From: Tritrichomonas foetus
Lineage: Eukaryota > Parabasalia > Tritrichomonadida > Tritrichomonadidae
Length of the DNA stretch: 50,669 bases
NCBI GenBank assembly: GCA_001839685.1
Contig: MLAK01000890.1
Coordinates: 1-50,669 of the forward strand
Reading direction: 5' to 3'
Made by a program: the position numbers and the translations under genes. The notes under the pieces were generated by a model. It was not told the origin of the DNA. It did no database searches and saw only the letters and a program-made list of their open reading frames with translations. Shown one piece after another: positions 21,501 to 33,500 of the stretch (its first letter is position 1; every line of letters begins with the position of its first letter).

Positions 21501-24500
21501 TGATTGTGTCTATGTCATTGATTTCCTTTCCAAATAATGAAAGAATAGCTTGAAGAATGTTCTTTGGATCAAGTGACCACACAGATTTTCCTGATATTTT
21601 TCTAATATTCGAAGGATTGCTTCCTATTCCAATAAATATTGTAGATGTTTGATGTTGAATCAAGTCATCAATAATTATATGGCATAATGAACGTTCATGA
21701 TTATTATAATTACCATCACTAAAGACGAAAACATAAGAAGATTTTGTCTTTTGTTGCATTCTCATTTTCAGCGATGTTAATAACGCCGAATAAAGATATG
21801 AATTGTAATGTGGTTCACTTAAATAGTGAAATAGGGAAATCCAAATTGGTGATTTTTCTTCCAATGTTATCATTGAAGGTTTTTCAGAACATAGAATCAT
21901 TGGTCCGTTTTTGGTTGTCACAATTATATTCAATGAAGGTAAATCAATTTTAGAAATGGAATATAAAAATGTCAAAATTGTTTGATAAGAATGTGTGAAA
22001 GTCGAAATATTAAAGCATGAGGATGAATTATCTATAATGATAAACACACTGTAACTTCTGATAAACCCGGCATTCTTAGCCAAAAATATCTTATTATCTT
22101 GTCCTTGAGTTAAAATGAATCTAACAAGTCCAGGGAAATAGAATATTGATCCGGTTTGCGATGGTGAATACTGTGATGGTTTGTTTCGTGGAAAGACTTG
22201 TTCATTAACTTCCTGAATTGTTGATGGATCAACTAATGTTTGTGCAAATCTATGTAATCCTTCTAAAAATTTATTTCCATTGTCTGACATGTTTTCAATA
22301 GTAGGACTAAAAACTTCAAGTTGGAATTGATTATTATTATTATTAATATCCAGTGTTAAATCAACAAATTCAACATCATCTTCAAAAGAAGTCTGAACAA
22401 AGAATTTTTCGTGTTGATATCTTTTCTTGTTTAGTTTATCAAGAACTTTGTTAATATTTTTCGAAAATTTGGTTATTGCTAGTTCCTCTTTCGGATAAAA
22501 GGGATCATATTCGATAAGATTGTTATTTTGTCTCTTTTTATAAAACGATAATGTTTGAACAAATGCTTGGGCAATTATATGATCACCATTGTAAATATTT
22601 GAAACATTGGAAACTAAAATGGAACTTGGACTTTCTGCAGTTTTGAGTATTTTTTCAAAGTTTTGCCAAATTGGTAAAACAATATCTTTGTCAATTGTTG
22701 GTAAAATGTCTAAAAAGAAGAATAAAACCGATATATTTTTATCATTTAAAATCTTCTGTTTCCATTGATTAGTCAAAGCAATCTTACTGGATATTCCATC
22801 AGTCAAAACAAAAATCGAATGTTTAGTTCGTTCATCATCAGTTGGGACAACTTTGGCTTTCACTGTTTGAATTGCTGCTGACATATCAGATAATCTTCTT
22901 TTCACAATCATTGCATCGTGAAGTTTTTGGAAGTAAATATTATCGTGCGGATCAGATATTCGTTTGAGAATAAATTGATAATTGTCGTCGCAGAAGACAA
23001 CGAGAGAATAAGGAATATTTATTGCAGTAAATGCATTTGCTAGTGAAATGGCAAATGTGAGTAAGGCAGCTTTTTGTGTATTTGCAAAAGTACTTGTGCT
23101 ATCAACAAGAATTGTTGCAAATGTTTCATTTTGAAAATTCAAAGTATCATCACTTGCAACTTTTTGAACCAAAACATCACTCATTTTCATTGAAGCTTCA
23201 AAGAATCTCTGAATTTCTGGAGTGTTCTTTGGAGTTTCGTTGATATTTTTCGGAATATGATTTTTGTCTGAGATTTGGAAATCTAATGTTTCTTTATTAT
23301 TTTTATGAGACATTTTGTTTATAATGAAATCAATTAAATCTTTATTAGGAATTTCAATATCATCTTTCCCGTTAATTTGTTTAAATTCCAATTTTTGGTA
23401 TTGTTTTGTTTCAACTCGTCTTTTATGATTGAGATCATTTTCTTCATATTCACCTGAAAATAGTTGTGATTTTCTTCCTGAGCCTGGCATTGAGAGATTT
23501 TTAGTTGGAACACTTGTTTTGTTACCACTTTGACTAATTTTTTCCGTTTCTTTGTTTTTCGGGGGGTTTCTTGAAGGTATAAATTCGAAAACTGGTATGT
23601 CTTTTGAATTCTCAGGTTTGATTTTTGAACCCAACTTTTCGAATTTATTAATAGGTATATTATACGGTTTAGAGCATGGCATAGCCAAAAATACATTTTC
23701 ATTATTACCTTTGTTATTTATGCTGTGATCAACGAAGTGTAATTTCACATGCGCATCATCAAGACGCGAAATCATGAAATGGTAAGCTGGAATAAAGAAA
23801 GTCTTAAATACTGAAAATGGAAAACCTTTATAAGAAACTTTAACCCAGTCGTAAACCGAGATAATGTGATTCAAAAGATTAATAACTTTCTGAAAATTAT
23901 TATTATTTGGTCTAATGGAATGGAAATAAAAAGTGATTTTATATGTGTTTTGCAAAATTTCATTTAGGTTGGTGAGAATTGAGGAAACAGATTCTTGATC
24001 AAATTTTATTATTGGTATAGTATTTCCATCAAATTTGGCAGAAATGTCAACATAAGGTATATCAATCTTGTCCAAATTTTTATTTTTGTTTTTATCTTTC
24101 AACTTCTGATATTTTTCATATTCTTCATGAGTAGAATGTTGTATTCCATCGGCAAATGTCCATTTTAGTACATCTGAGATTTGATATCCTTTTCCTCTGT
24201 ATTCGGATAATCTATTTTGATAATTTTCTGAATTTTGTGCAACATCTTTTTTGATAATATTAATTTGTTTCGATTCTAAAACTTTTTCTTCGGATAGGTT
24301 TGCATTTGACAATAATTTGAACTGCTCATTTGTGATTTCATACATTGGTACATGCATATGAATATAAAAATTCTGAGAACATAAAACTTTAAATCTCACA
24401 CTAAATAATGCATAAAGAGCTGAAATCAAACACATAAATTTATATTCTATAGAATTTATTTTTTGACATTGCTGAATATGTTCAATATATGTAGAGTTAC

Positions 24501-27500
24501 CAGTGAATTTCGTTATTGTATTGCCAATTTCAGAATACATTATTTTTTCCTTGTTCTTTGCAAGAATGTCAATCAAAAATCCAAAATTGAATTTAGAAGG
24601 TGGACCATTTTTAATGAATAAACTTTCAAAATTTTGAATATTTTGTTGGCGTTTCTTTATGTCATTAGGCTTCAAGAATTGAAAATAGAAATAGACAAAA
24701 TTGGAAAAGTCGATTTTTTTGATATTTCGAGCATCGAACATACTATTCGCAATTGGCGCAAAAATAGGGAAAAATGTATCAGGCTTGTTCGCTAAACGCC
24801 CAATAATGTATAAAATCTGTTGATTATATTTAATATTTTTAAGTTCAGTTTCAATGATAATAAAACGTCCAGATTGAAAAGTCAATACTTCAATTTTTTC
24901 TGTCTGATTAAGATTAATAATTCTTTCAAATTCACCAGTAGAACCATATTTTATCATTGGATATTTACACTTAAGATAATAACTGAATGGTGATACAATC
25001 AATTTATCTTCTTGACTAAGCTGTGAAAAATTATCAAGGGGATAAAACCTGTCATCAACAAAATAGCTAATACTCATGCTTGGATTTGCATTAATGATTT
25101 GGTTACGATTAAGAGTAATTAAAGATTTTCGAATAGTAAATGGAACTTTTTCTGGTTTGCCATTTAAATCAACAACTAAATAAGTAGGAATAAATAAATT
25201 TCTTGTTGGACCAAAATATCTTGCTTTAATTGAGCAAACCATATATCCATATTGATAGCTTGGAATATGTGTTTTAGGTCTTTCATATTCCCAATGAATG
25301 AGTGGGAAATCACTATTTTGCTGGTGAGGTTCTAATCCTACTTTTATCAATGAAAATGGTTCATTAGATGCATTAAATCCATAGATTACAAAGTATATAT
25401 CGCGATACAAATTTCCGACGTTTACCATTGGGTTTTCAATGAAGTTTTTTACGTTGTCACAATAAATTAAACATTTAAATTGATTTTGTGAACGTGTAAT
25501 GTTTAGTTTGACATCAATTGGAATTTTAATTAATTCTGATATGAAAAACATGGTATTCATTGACAATAAACCAGCTTCTTGGATCTTCTGAAAAGTTATC
25601 ATTACATCTTTATCTTCTATTCCAGTTATTAATGGTTTTTCCACACGATTATCATCTTGTTCGATTAATGAAACAAAATTTTTAATTCCTTCTTTTGGCA
25701 ATAATTTAGAAAATTTCAATTGTGATCGTTCAGTTGCTGCAAAAGGTACAACAATAGCTTTTCCATCTTTGATTGCTAATTTCTGATTAATAATTTTAAT
25801 AAAAATGATTGGAGTTATGTAATGCAATTTGATATTATATTGAATGGAAGCGAAAGAGTCAGATGAACCTTTTTCATAAAAAGTAACAGCACCTTCATAA
25901 AACAAGACCAAATTTTCGGTGTGCGTTTCTTGGGATGTAACTGGAAAAGATATTGTTAAAAATCCAGCATCATTTGAGTATTGTGGTTTATCTGGAGAAT
26001 TTTTGGTTTGTTTAAATTTACATTTGATTTCTTGTTGAGTTGTATTATTGATTCTAATCTTCAACGGTTCTAAATCAATTCCAATATAAAATGGACCTTT
26101 TTCAATATTGATTTCTTTAATGTTTATATTAATATTTCCATCACTATTACTAATTATTGAAGGGGTTAGAAGTACATTTGATGGTTTAAAATCAATAAAA
26201 TCATCTTTAGATACAAATTGCCTGAATTTTGGAACTATTTCAAAATTGGTGAAACTTCTCATCAAAATACTAAAATTAGAATTCTTATTGGTAAAAAGAT
26301 CATGTTTTGTGCTGAGTTTAGATGAGAAAAACTTATATTCTCTATCCAAGATATTTGCATTGTCAGTAATTATATCGATCATCGTTTTTAGGGTTTCATT
26401 AGTTTTATTTGGGGAAATATTGGAATAATTAAATGGAAAATCAGCTGGCAAGAAATCCAGAAGTTTTCTATTTTTCTGCTTCAGTTCTGAAATTAAATTT
26501 AGGGTTATTCTTTCAGTACTTATATTTTTGGATTGATATGTTTCGATGAAATCAAGAAAATTTTCAATTCGTTCGCCTTTAAACGTTACTTTGACTTTAC
26601 GAATTATTTGTAGAATTTGAATTCGTTCATCTGAGTCTTCACTTTCATTGTTATTTATTTTTTCGATGGAATTCGAAAATCTTTGATAGCAATCTATCAT
26701 GTCATGAACTGTGCAATTTTTAACAGGCTGTTCATTATTTTTAACTTTGATTGGAATTATTTTAATTTCACCATTTTTACAGTAAGGATTAAGTGATTTG
26801 GGATTTGTCACAGATTCAGGCAATTGTAAAATAATTACAGATTTTGGACTCTTCAGTTGTATATCCTTTATGATTCGTTTTTTATCGATCGTGTAATTAA
26901 ATGTAATAAGTGATTCATTATTTTTACTTTTTATAAAAATTAAATATTTTTCATTTTTACATGGTAGAGAAAATAATTCCTTTGAAAAGTGATCATATAT
27001 TATTTCATGATCCTCATATTCAACAAACATCAATGTTTCTTTAACTGTATCGGTTTTAAGCACTGGAAACATTTTAATTAGTCCCAAAACATATCGTGAA
27101 TACTCTTTCCAGTATTCATTGGCATTATTTATTAAACTACTAGAATTCGAGATATGTTTAGTTGATAAATAATCTTCTTCAAGTTTGCTGAGAAGATTTT
27201 TAATATCTTCATTGGCACTTTCTATTAATTCATCTCGATATGATTTTTCAGAAATTTTATTAAAACCTTTAACAACTTTATCAATTGCACTTTTCACTTC
27301 ATATTCATAAATCTGATAATTAGAAATATGGCTTTGCAATATTTGATCAAAACAATAATAAAATGGATTGCTCAAAAACTTAATGATATTATTATTGGAT
27401 GGTTCTTTAATCGATGAATTTAATGTATTTGTCCATTTATTTGAACTCATAAGTTTTAAAAGATCAGGGAGAATTTTTTGAATCAGCTTTTTCAGTTGTT

Positions 27501-30500
27501 TTTGTAAAATTGGATCTGTAACATTCTTGAATATATCAATAAAGATAGATCTAACATAATCTGAATGTATTTTAGAATTATCACAGTATTGTTTTGGAGG
27601 AAGTGGTACTAAAAATCCAATTAAATGTGAAAACTTTTCAATTTCGTTTTTCCTCATAAATTTTATGATAATTGAAGTGATATAATCACTTAAATCTGAA
27701 GCATAATCTGGGAAATCATTTGGAAGTTTCATTTTAGCAAACTCAAAGTAGGAAATTACACGAAACTCCCATAATCCTAATGGGAAATAATTTTCTTCTT
27801 CAATATTAGGAATGCATTTAAGAATAGGATCAATTTGCTTAAGTGTTTCGGGGAAAAGTGAAAAATAATAGCCACAGTAAGGATTTTGATCGCAAAATTC
27901 AGGAGAATTAAAGCACTCAATGTCAGAAAAATCTAAATGATTATTTGATTGATTTGAATTATGCTGACAGATATTGTAGGCTAATAACGTTGATTCGCAT
28001 AGATCCTGCAATTGTTTATTGGTATATGTATCATTTATTAATTCAGAAGCATACATTGAAAAGTCAGATTCATCGAATTCTTTATTAGAGTCTAGTTTTT
28101 TCACATAGTGAATAAATTTTTCTCCGATTCTGACAGAAAGAGTCTCAAAACTTTGTCTATTGATTGTTTTCGTCAGAATATGAAATAGTTGAATAAACTC
28201 TTTGGGAACAGTTTGGTTTTCATAAAGGGGACCGGTCTTTTCTTTATCAAATGGATCTATGATCATATATAATATATCGCTTGGGCTAAATTTAGGAATT
28301 TTAATAAGAAAATCAATTGGATGATTCTTCGCTATTTCTTGAACAATTCGAGGATAATCTTTATCGACATCTCTTTCATGCCTATTGATAAAACTGTTGA
28401 AAAATTCGACGATTGAATCAGTTCTACAATATTTATATCCATCTGAATATTCAAATAGATCAAGAAGCAAATGAGCATTTAGTAAAGAAATGTATTTTTT
28501 AATTGTTGTTGTTTCGATATTTTCCGTGGTAATATATTCAATAAGTAATGGATCAGAATAAGGAAGAGAGCATAAAGCTATCCAATCGAATTTATTATTG
28601 AAATTATCAATCTTTTGAACATTTTCCATTATTTCTGAATATGAAATCAATAATTCGATTAATTTGAGACGTGTTGTAGTTTGACCATATTCAAATGATG
28701 TTGGCCATGAGTGGCTATTCACAGGTTTTTGTTTTTCTTTTAAATGAATTGATTCATATATTTGTTTAATAAAATTAAACTTTTCCTTTGTTATGGGTCC
28801 AACTAAATCCATTAAATCATTTAGTTTGTTTAATGGATTCTTGATTTGATGATTATTTTCAATTTCTTTTGATATTATATCCTTTAATTTAACAAAATCA
28901 TCTGCAGCTTTTTTATCATTTGCTTCCTGTACAAACTTTTTTTCGTATGATTCTTTCAATGATGTATATAATCCCATCAGAATATTTGAGAAATTTTTAA
29001 TCCATTGAAACTGTGATGAACTGTCGTCGAAGTCTCTAAAATCGATATTATTTGAAATTGTCATGATTGTATATAAACCATTTTTCTTTGATACAATATC
29101 ATTTAGATCTTGACTCCATGAATCAATAATTTCCTGAAATCTATATTCAGAAATATTCATATCAAAATTAAAAACTTTGAAAAGTTCTTCGATCCATTTC
29201 AACCAATTATAAAACATCTGTAGGGAATCATGACCTGATAAGCATTTCAACATAAAAAAATGGGTAACTTCAAAAAGTTTGAGCATAATTCCCTTAAATA
29301 ACATATTTTTATAATTATCTTTATATAAACAGACACAAATTTGTTGAATCAGTGTTGTGTTTGGAGTCCATATAGTATTGTTGTTGATTTCATTATTTAA
29401 AATATCATCTAGAAAAATGAATGGTGGGAAATGATTCGGGAACCACTTAATTTTCACAAGCATTGTAAATAATTGTATTTTATTCAATATTTGGGTAAAA
29501 TCAGTATTTTGGTAAAGGTCCTCCATTGTACTCATTTGAATCGATTTGTTTGTGATTTTGGTTAATCCCAAATCATTTAATTCACTAAGTAAATCATTCA
29601 TAATAAAAACAGCTGCAAAATGAGAAAGCCTCTCTCGATTAAACTCTTCTTTACGGGAATTAATTCGATTGTATAATAAATTAAATTTATTAATAATACT
29701 TTCTAAATCTTTTATCTGTACGAATTGAATGTAGTGTAAAATTTCCGTGAATTTAAGTTCATAGGAACTATTTTTAATGTTATTGATAAATTCATCAATA
29801 GCTCTAATAATGTCTTGGCATGCCTTTGAAGTACCTCTTTGGGTTTTTTGAAAATGTTGAATTATGTTTACATCAATTTCTTCATTAAAAACATCATTCA
29901 TCATCTTGGTTTGTTTTTCCGAAAGATCATCATGTTTGTCAAGATTATAATGCTTAATTATTAATTTCTTCAAATCTTCTACATGAACAATATGATTTTT
30001 AGATAGATAGCATGATTTCTTGCATATATGAACGAGAGTACGAAATGTTAAATCATTTCTGAAAGTTTCTTTGATATTAATATGAATTTTAGCTAATTTA
30101 GCAGCAATTTCAATTGAATCTTCACCGAATTGGGCCTTTTTGAGTAAACTGGAAATAACCAAACTTGTATTCAAATAATTATCATCTAAAGGTCTCATTG
30201 AGAACATTGTACAACGATTGAGGAAAGCAGGAGATATATTAGAATTTGCTTCAATCGGATTAAAGGTCATAAATAATCGAAAATCTGGATGAATTCTTGT
30301 TGTTGGATCTTCAGAATTCAATGAATAATTAAATCTACTCCCTCTTTCATAAAGATTGAGAGTTGGTTTATTATCAAGTAAAGTAAATAATCTATCAAAT
30401 AAATCTGCAGGTGCTGATTCAATTCCATCAAGTAGAATCCATGACCCTTTTATCATTGACTTAATTATTGTTGAATCACTTCTTTCTAAATGGTGGAAAA

Positions 30501-33500
30501 ACATCAAAATCGAGTTGACTTTCACAAGAAATGCATGAATTTGTTCTTTATCTTCTTCACTGTCCAAAGAATGATAAAATTCTTTCAAATAATCTTTAAA
30601 TTCTGAGAATTGGTTTGGTTCCCACTCTTGGATTGGATTCTTTAATTGTTCCTGCATACCAGGTGGGAATAATGAGAAAAATCTCGATATTTTAGTTATT
30701 GATAATTGAAGTTCTTCAATATCACTTTCTTTTAGATTTTTTGATGGCTGATAATTTCCAGCAAGTGATGATCCATTTACTTCTGAATTCAATTGAATAA
30801 CATTTAACTTTTTTCCAAGGATATCAGCAAAAAGCTGAAGAGAGTAACTTTTTCCAGATGATGTTTGTCCTTGAATGACAATTGGAGAATATTCTTTTAT
30901 ATTTAATAATAAAAATTGGAATAATTTTTGCTCAGAATCCGAAAGGTAGTGCAATTCATGATGGCGTGAAGAAGTTATTTGTTCAATTTCATATCTTAAT
31001 TGTCCATAAGAAAGTGAGCAGTTTTCTATCACAAGTTGATTTTCTTCATTATTTGTTCTGTTTGATAAGGCAAGATATTCTTGCATTAAGGCTTTCATTG
31101 ATTCATCATGAAATCGATCAATGCACAAAAAGTGTAAAATTTCATCGATATTTAACTGGCCATTAGAAGCTCTGAGCATTTTTATAAACTTTTCTACTTC
31201 ACGAACAGTTACAGGGATTTTAAATTGATATTTAATTGACATTTCATATAATTTAGCTAAAACATCACATAGTTTTGTTGAATATTCAGAATAATTATCG
31301 TTTTGTTTGAGCAAAAAATCACAAATTGTTTTAAGCTCGAACGTACTATATTCAGAAGTTTTATAATAAAGCGATGTTTTGGTTAATGCCTGATTTTGAA
31401 GTGGTTTGGAAGATAATCCAACGATGAAGTATTGCCCTTTTGAAACAATTCTTCCATTTGGTAAAAATATTGATTTATCGGATTGAGGGTTAAATATTGG
31501 ACTTAATGCATCGATAACTGATGATGATGCTAAATGCAATTCTTCAATGAGAATCCAATATTTATTAAGTGAACTATTATCTAGATTAATAGCTTCAAGA
31601 AATGCTGTCTCTTTAAAACCAAACTGTAAAACACCATTTTCAGTAATGGGTTCATATCTACCAAATAAATCTTCAACAGTTGTACTTTGTGAGATACAAA
31701 TACGAATAACAGTTGCCTGACAACATTGAGCAGCATAATCAAATGCTGATGATTTCCCGCAGCCATTAGGACCTTCAATAATTAAAGGGAAATTAATATA
31801 TGATGCCGTAAAGATTAAATCAATCAAATCAGAAATAGATTTGGTAAAAACGATATTTCCTTCAGGAAGCTGATCAAGTGTTGTTGTAGATGTAAATCCT
31901 GATATTGATGATTTCAAATAATTATTGGTACGACTATTTTCAGAATAAATAATATGAAAAACATCCAAAACTTCTTCATCATCATTATATATATGGAGAA
32001 AAGAATCTGGGATTGATATTTTCATAATATTTATAATGAGTTTAATTACCTCCTTCTTTTGTTTATAGGCTAATGGACCAACTATGCATCTTAAAATAGC
32101 AATAATGAAAATATCGTTAATATCTTTAACAATACCATTCCTTTGGTAATATTTCCACCATTTGATGGAAATTTGAATAATTTGAATTTTCTGAGAAAAT
32201 GATGTTTTGATATTATTCTTATTAAGCTCGTCTATAAATGATCTTAAGATGTCAATAGGTTCTATTACTAGATCAGCTGATAACTCATTGTTTAGAATTG
32301 ATTTGAAAATTCGAATTTGTTCATTATCATTGTATACAGAAACATTAATTTCTGTTAACCTGGAGAGCATTGCATCAGAAAGATTTCGTTTCTCTAATGG
32401 TAAGCAAATACCAATAATTCGAAATTTTTTGTTAAAATTACTAATCAGTTTTTGTTCGGATAAAGTAATCGTATCTGTCGTATCTTCAAATAAAGTTAGT
32501 GTTGGTTTTATTGCTAAAAGTTCATTAAATCTTTCTAAGACAGTTGGTGATGGCTGTGCAATATTCTTCAAAATTAATGAATTTTGTTGGAAAATAGCTC
32601 GTGTTATAAGTCCTGGTTTAAACAAGCTTAAATAATTCGAAAAAATAGATTGTTGATCAAGTTGATCAATATAATCAGTTTTCAGAAGTTGCCTTTTAAT
32701 ATTTTTGATAATTTTGATAAATAAAGGATTGTCTTTTATTAATTGATTAACAACTTCTGTCAGAAGATCTTGATCTATCGGTTGATCTCGGTCATAAAAA
32801 ACGGATAAAAAATCAAATAGATCCAGATTGCTTCCAATAAAATCTTTCATGATGTCTAAAAAGAATTCTCGAGATTGAGATCTATCAATCAGGGTAATTT
32901 GACCGATCAATGATGCAATCGTTGAATCACTATGTAAATAAACAACGGATGATAAAGGGCATATTTTTTGAGCCAAGAATGTTTTGAGTCCTGATTCCCC
33001 AATAAATAGCAAAGGTTCAGAGATATGAGCAAGTTTTATTTCAAAAATCATGGACCAAAATGTTGGTAAATCAGATGGAATATTATTCAGTTCTTTTTGG
33101 TTGGATATTTGAATGTTTAAGGATCCTTTCGTCAAAATGATATGTCTCTTTTGTTTATTGACATAAACCTCATCTTCGAGATCAGATTTTAAGCTTTTTT
33201 GATGTAGTTTATTTTCATTGAAAGCCTCGCATACAATTTCACTAACTTTTTTATTAATTTTTGGTTGATCAGAAAAAGATGCTCTGAGCATAAAAGCAAT
33301 TATATGAATTATTTTGAAGTTTCGATAAGTGTTATTATTAGGTTGGAGAATAAATTGTGTTCTATTGAACAGTTTTTTTACTTCTCTAAGTGACCATGGT
33401 CTGGTACCGAAAAGTGAATCATTATTAATTCTTTCGATTAATTTTGTTGTATATTCAAATATTTTTGGATCTGAAATATGAAATTGTGAGCCAATAGATC

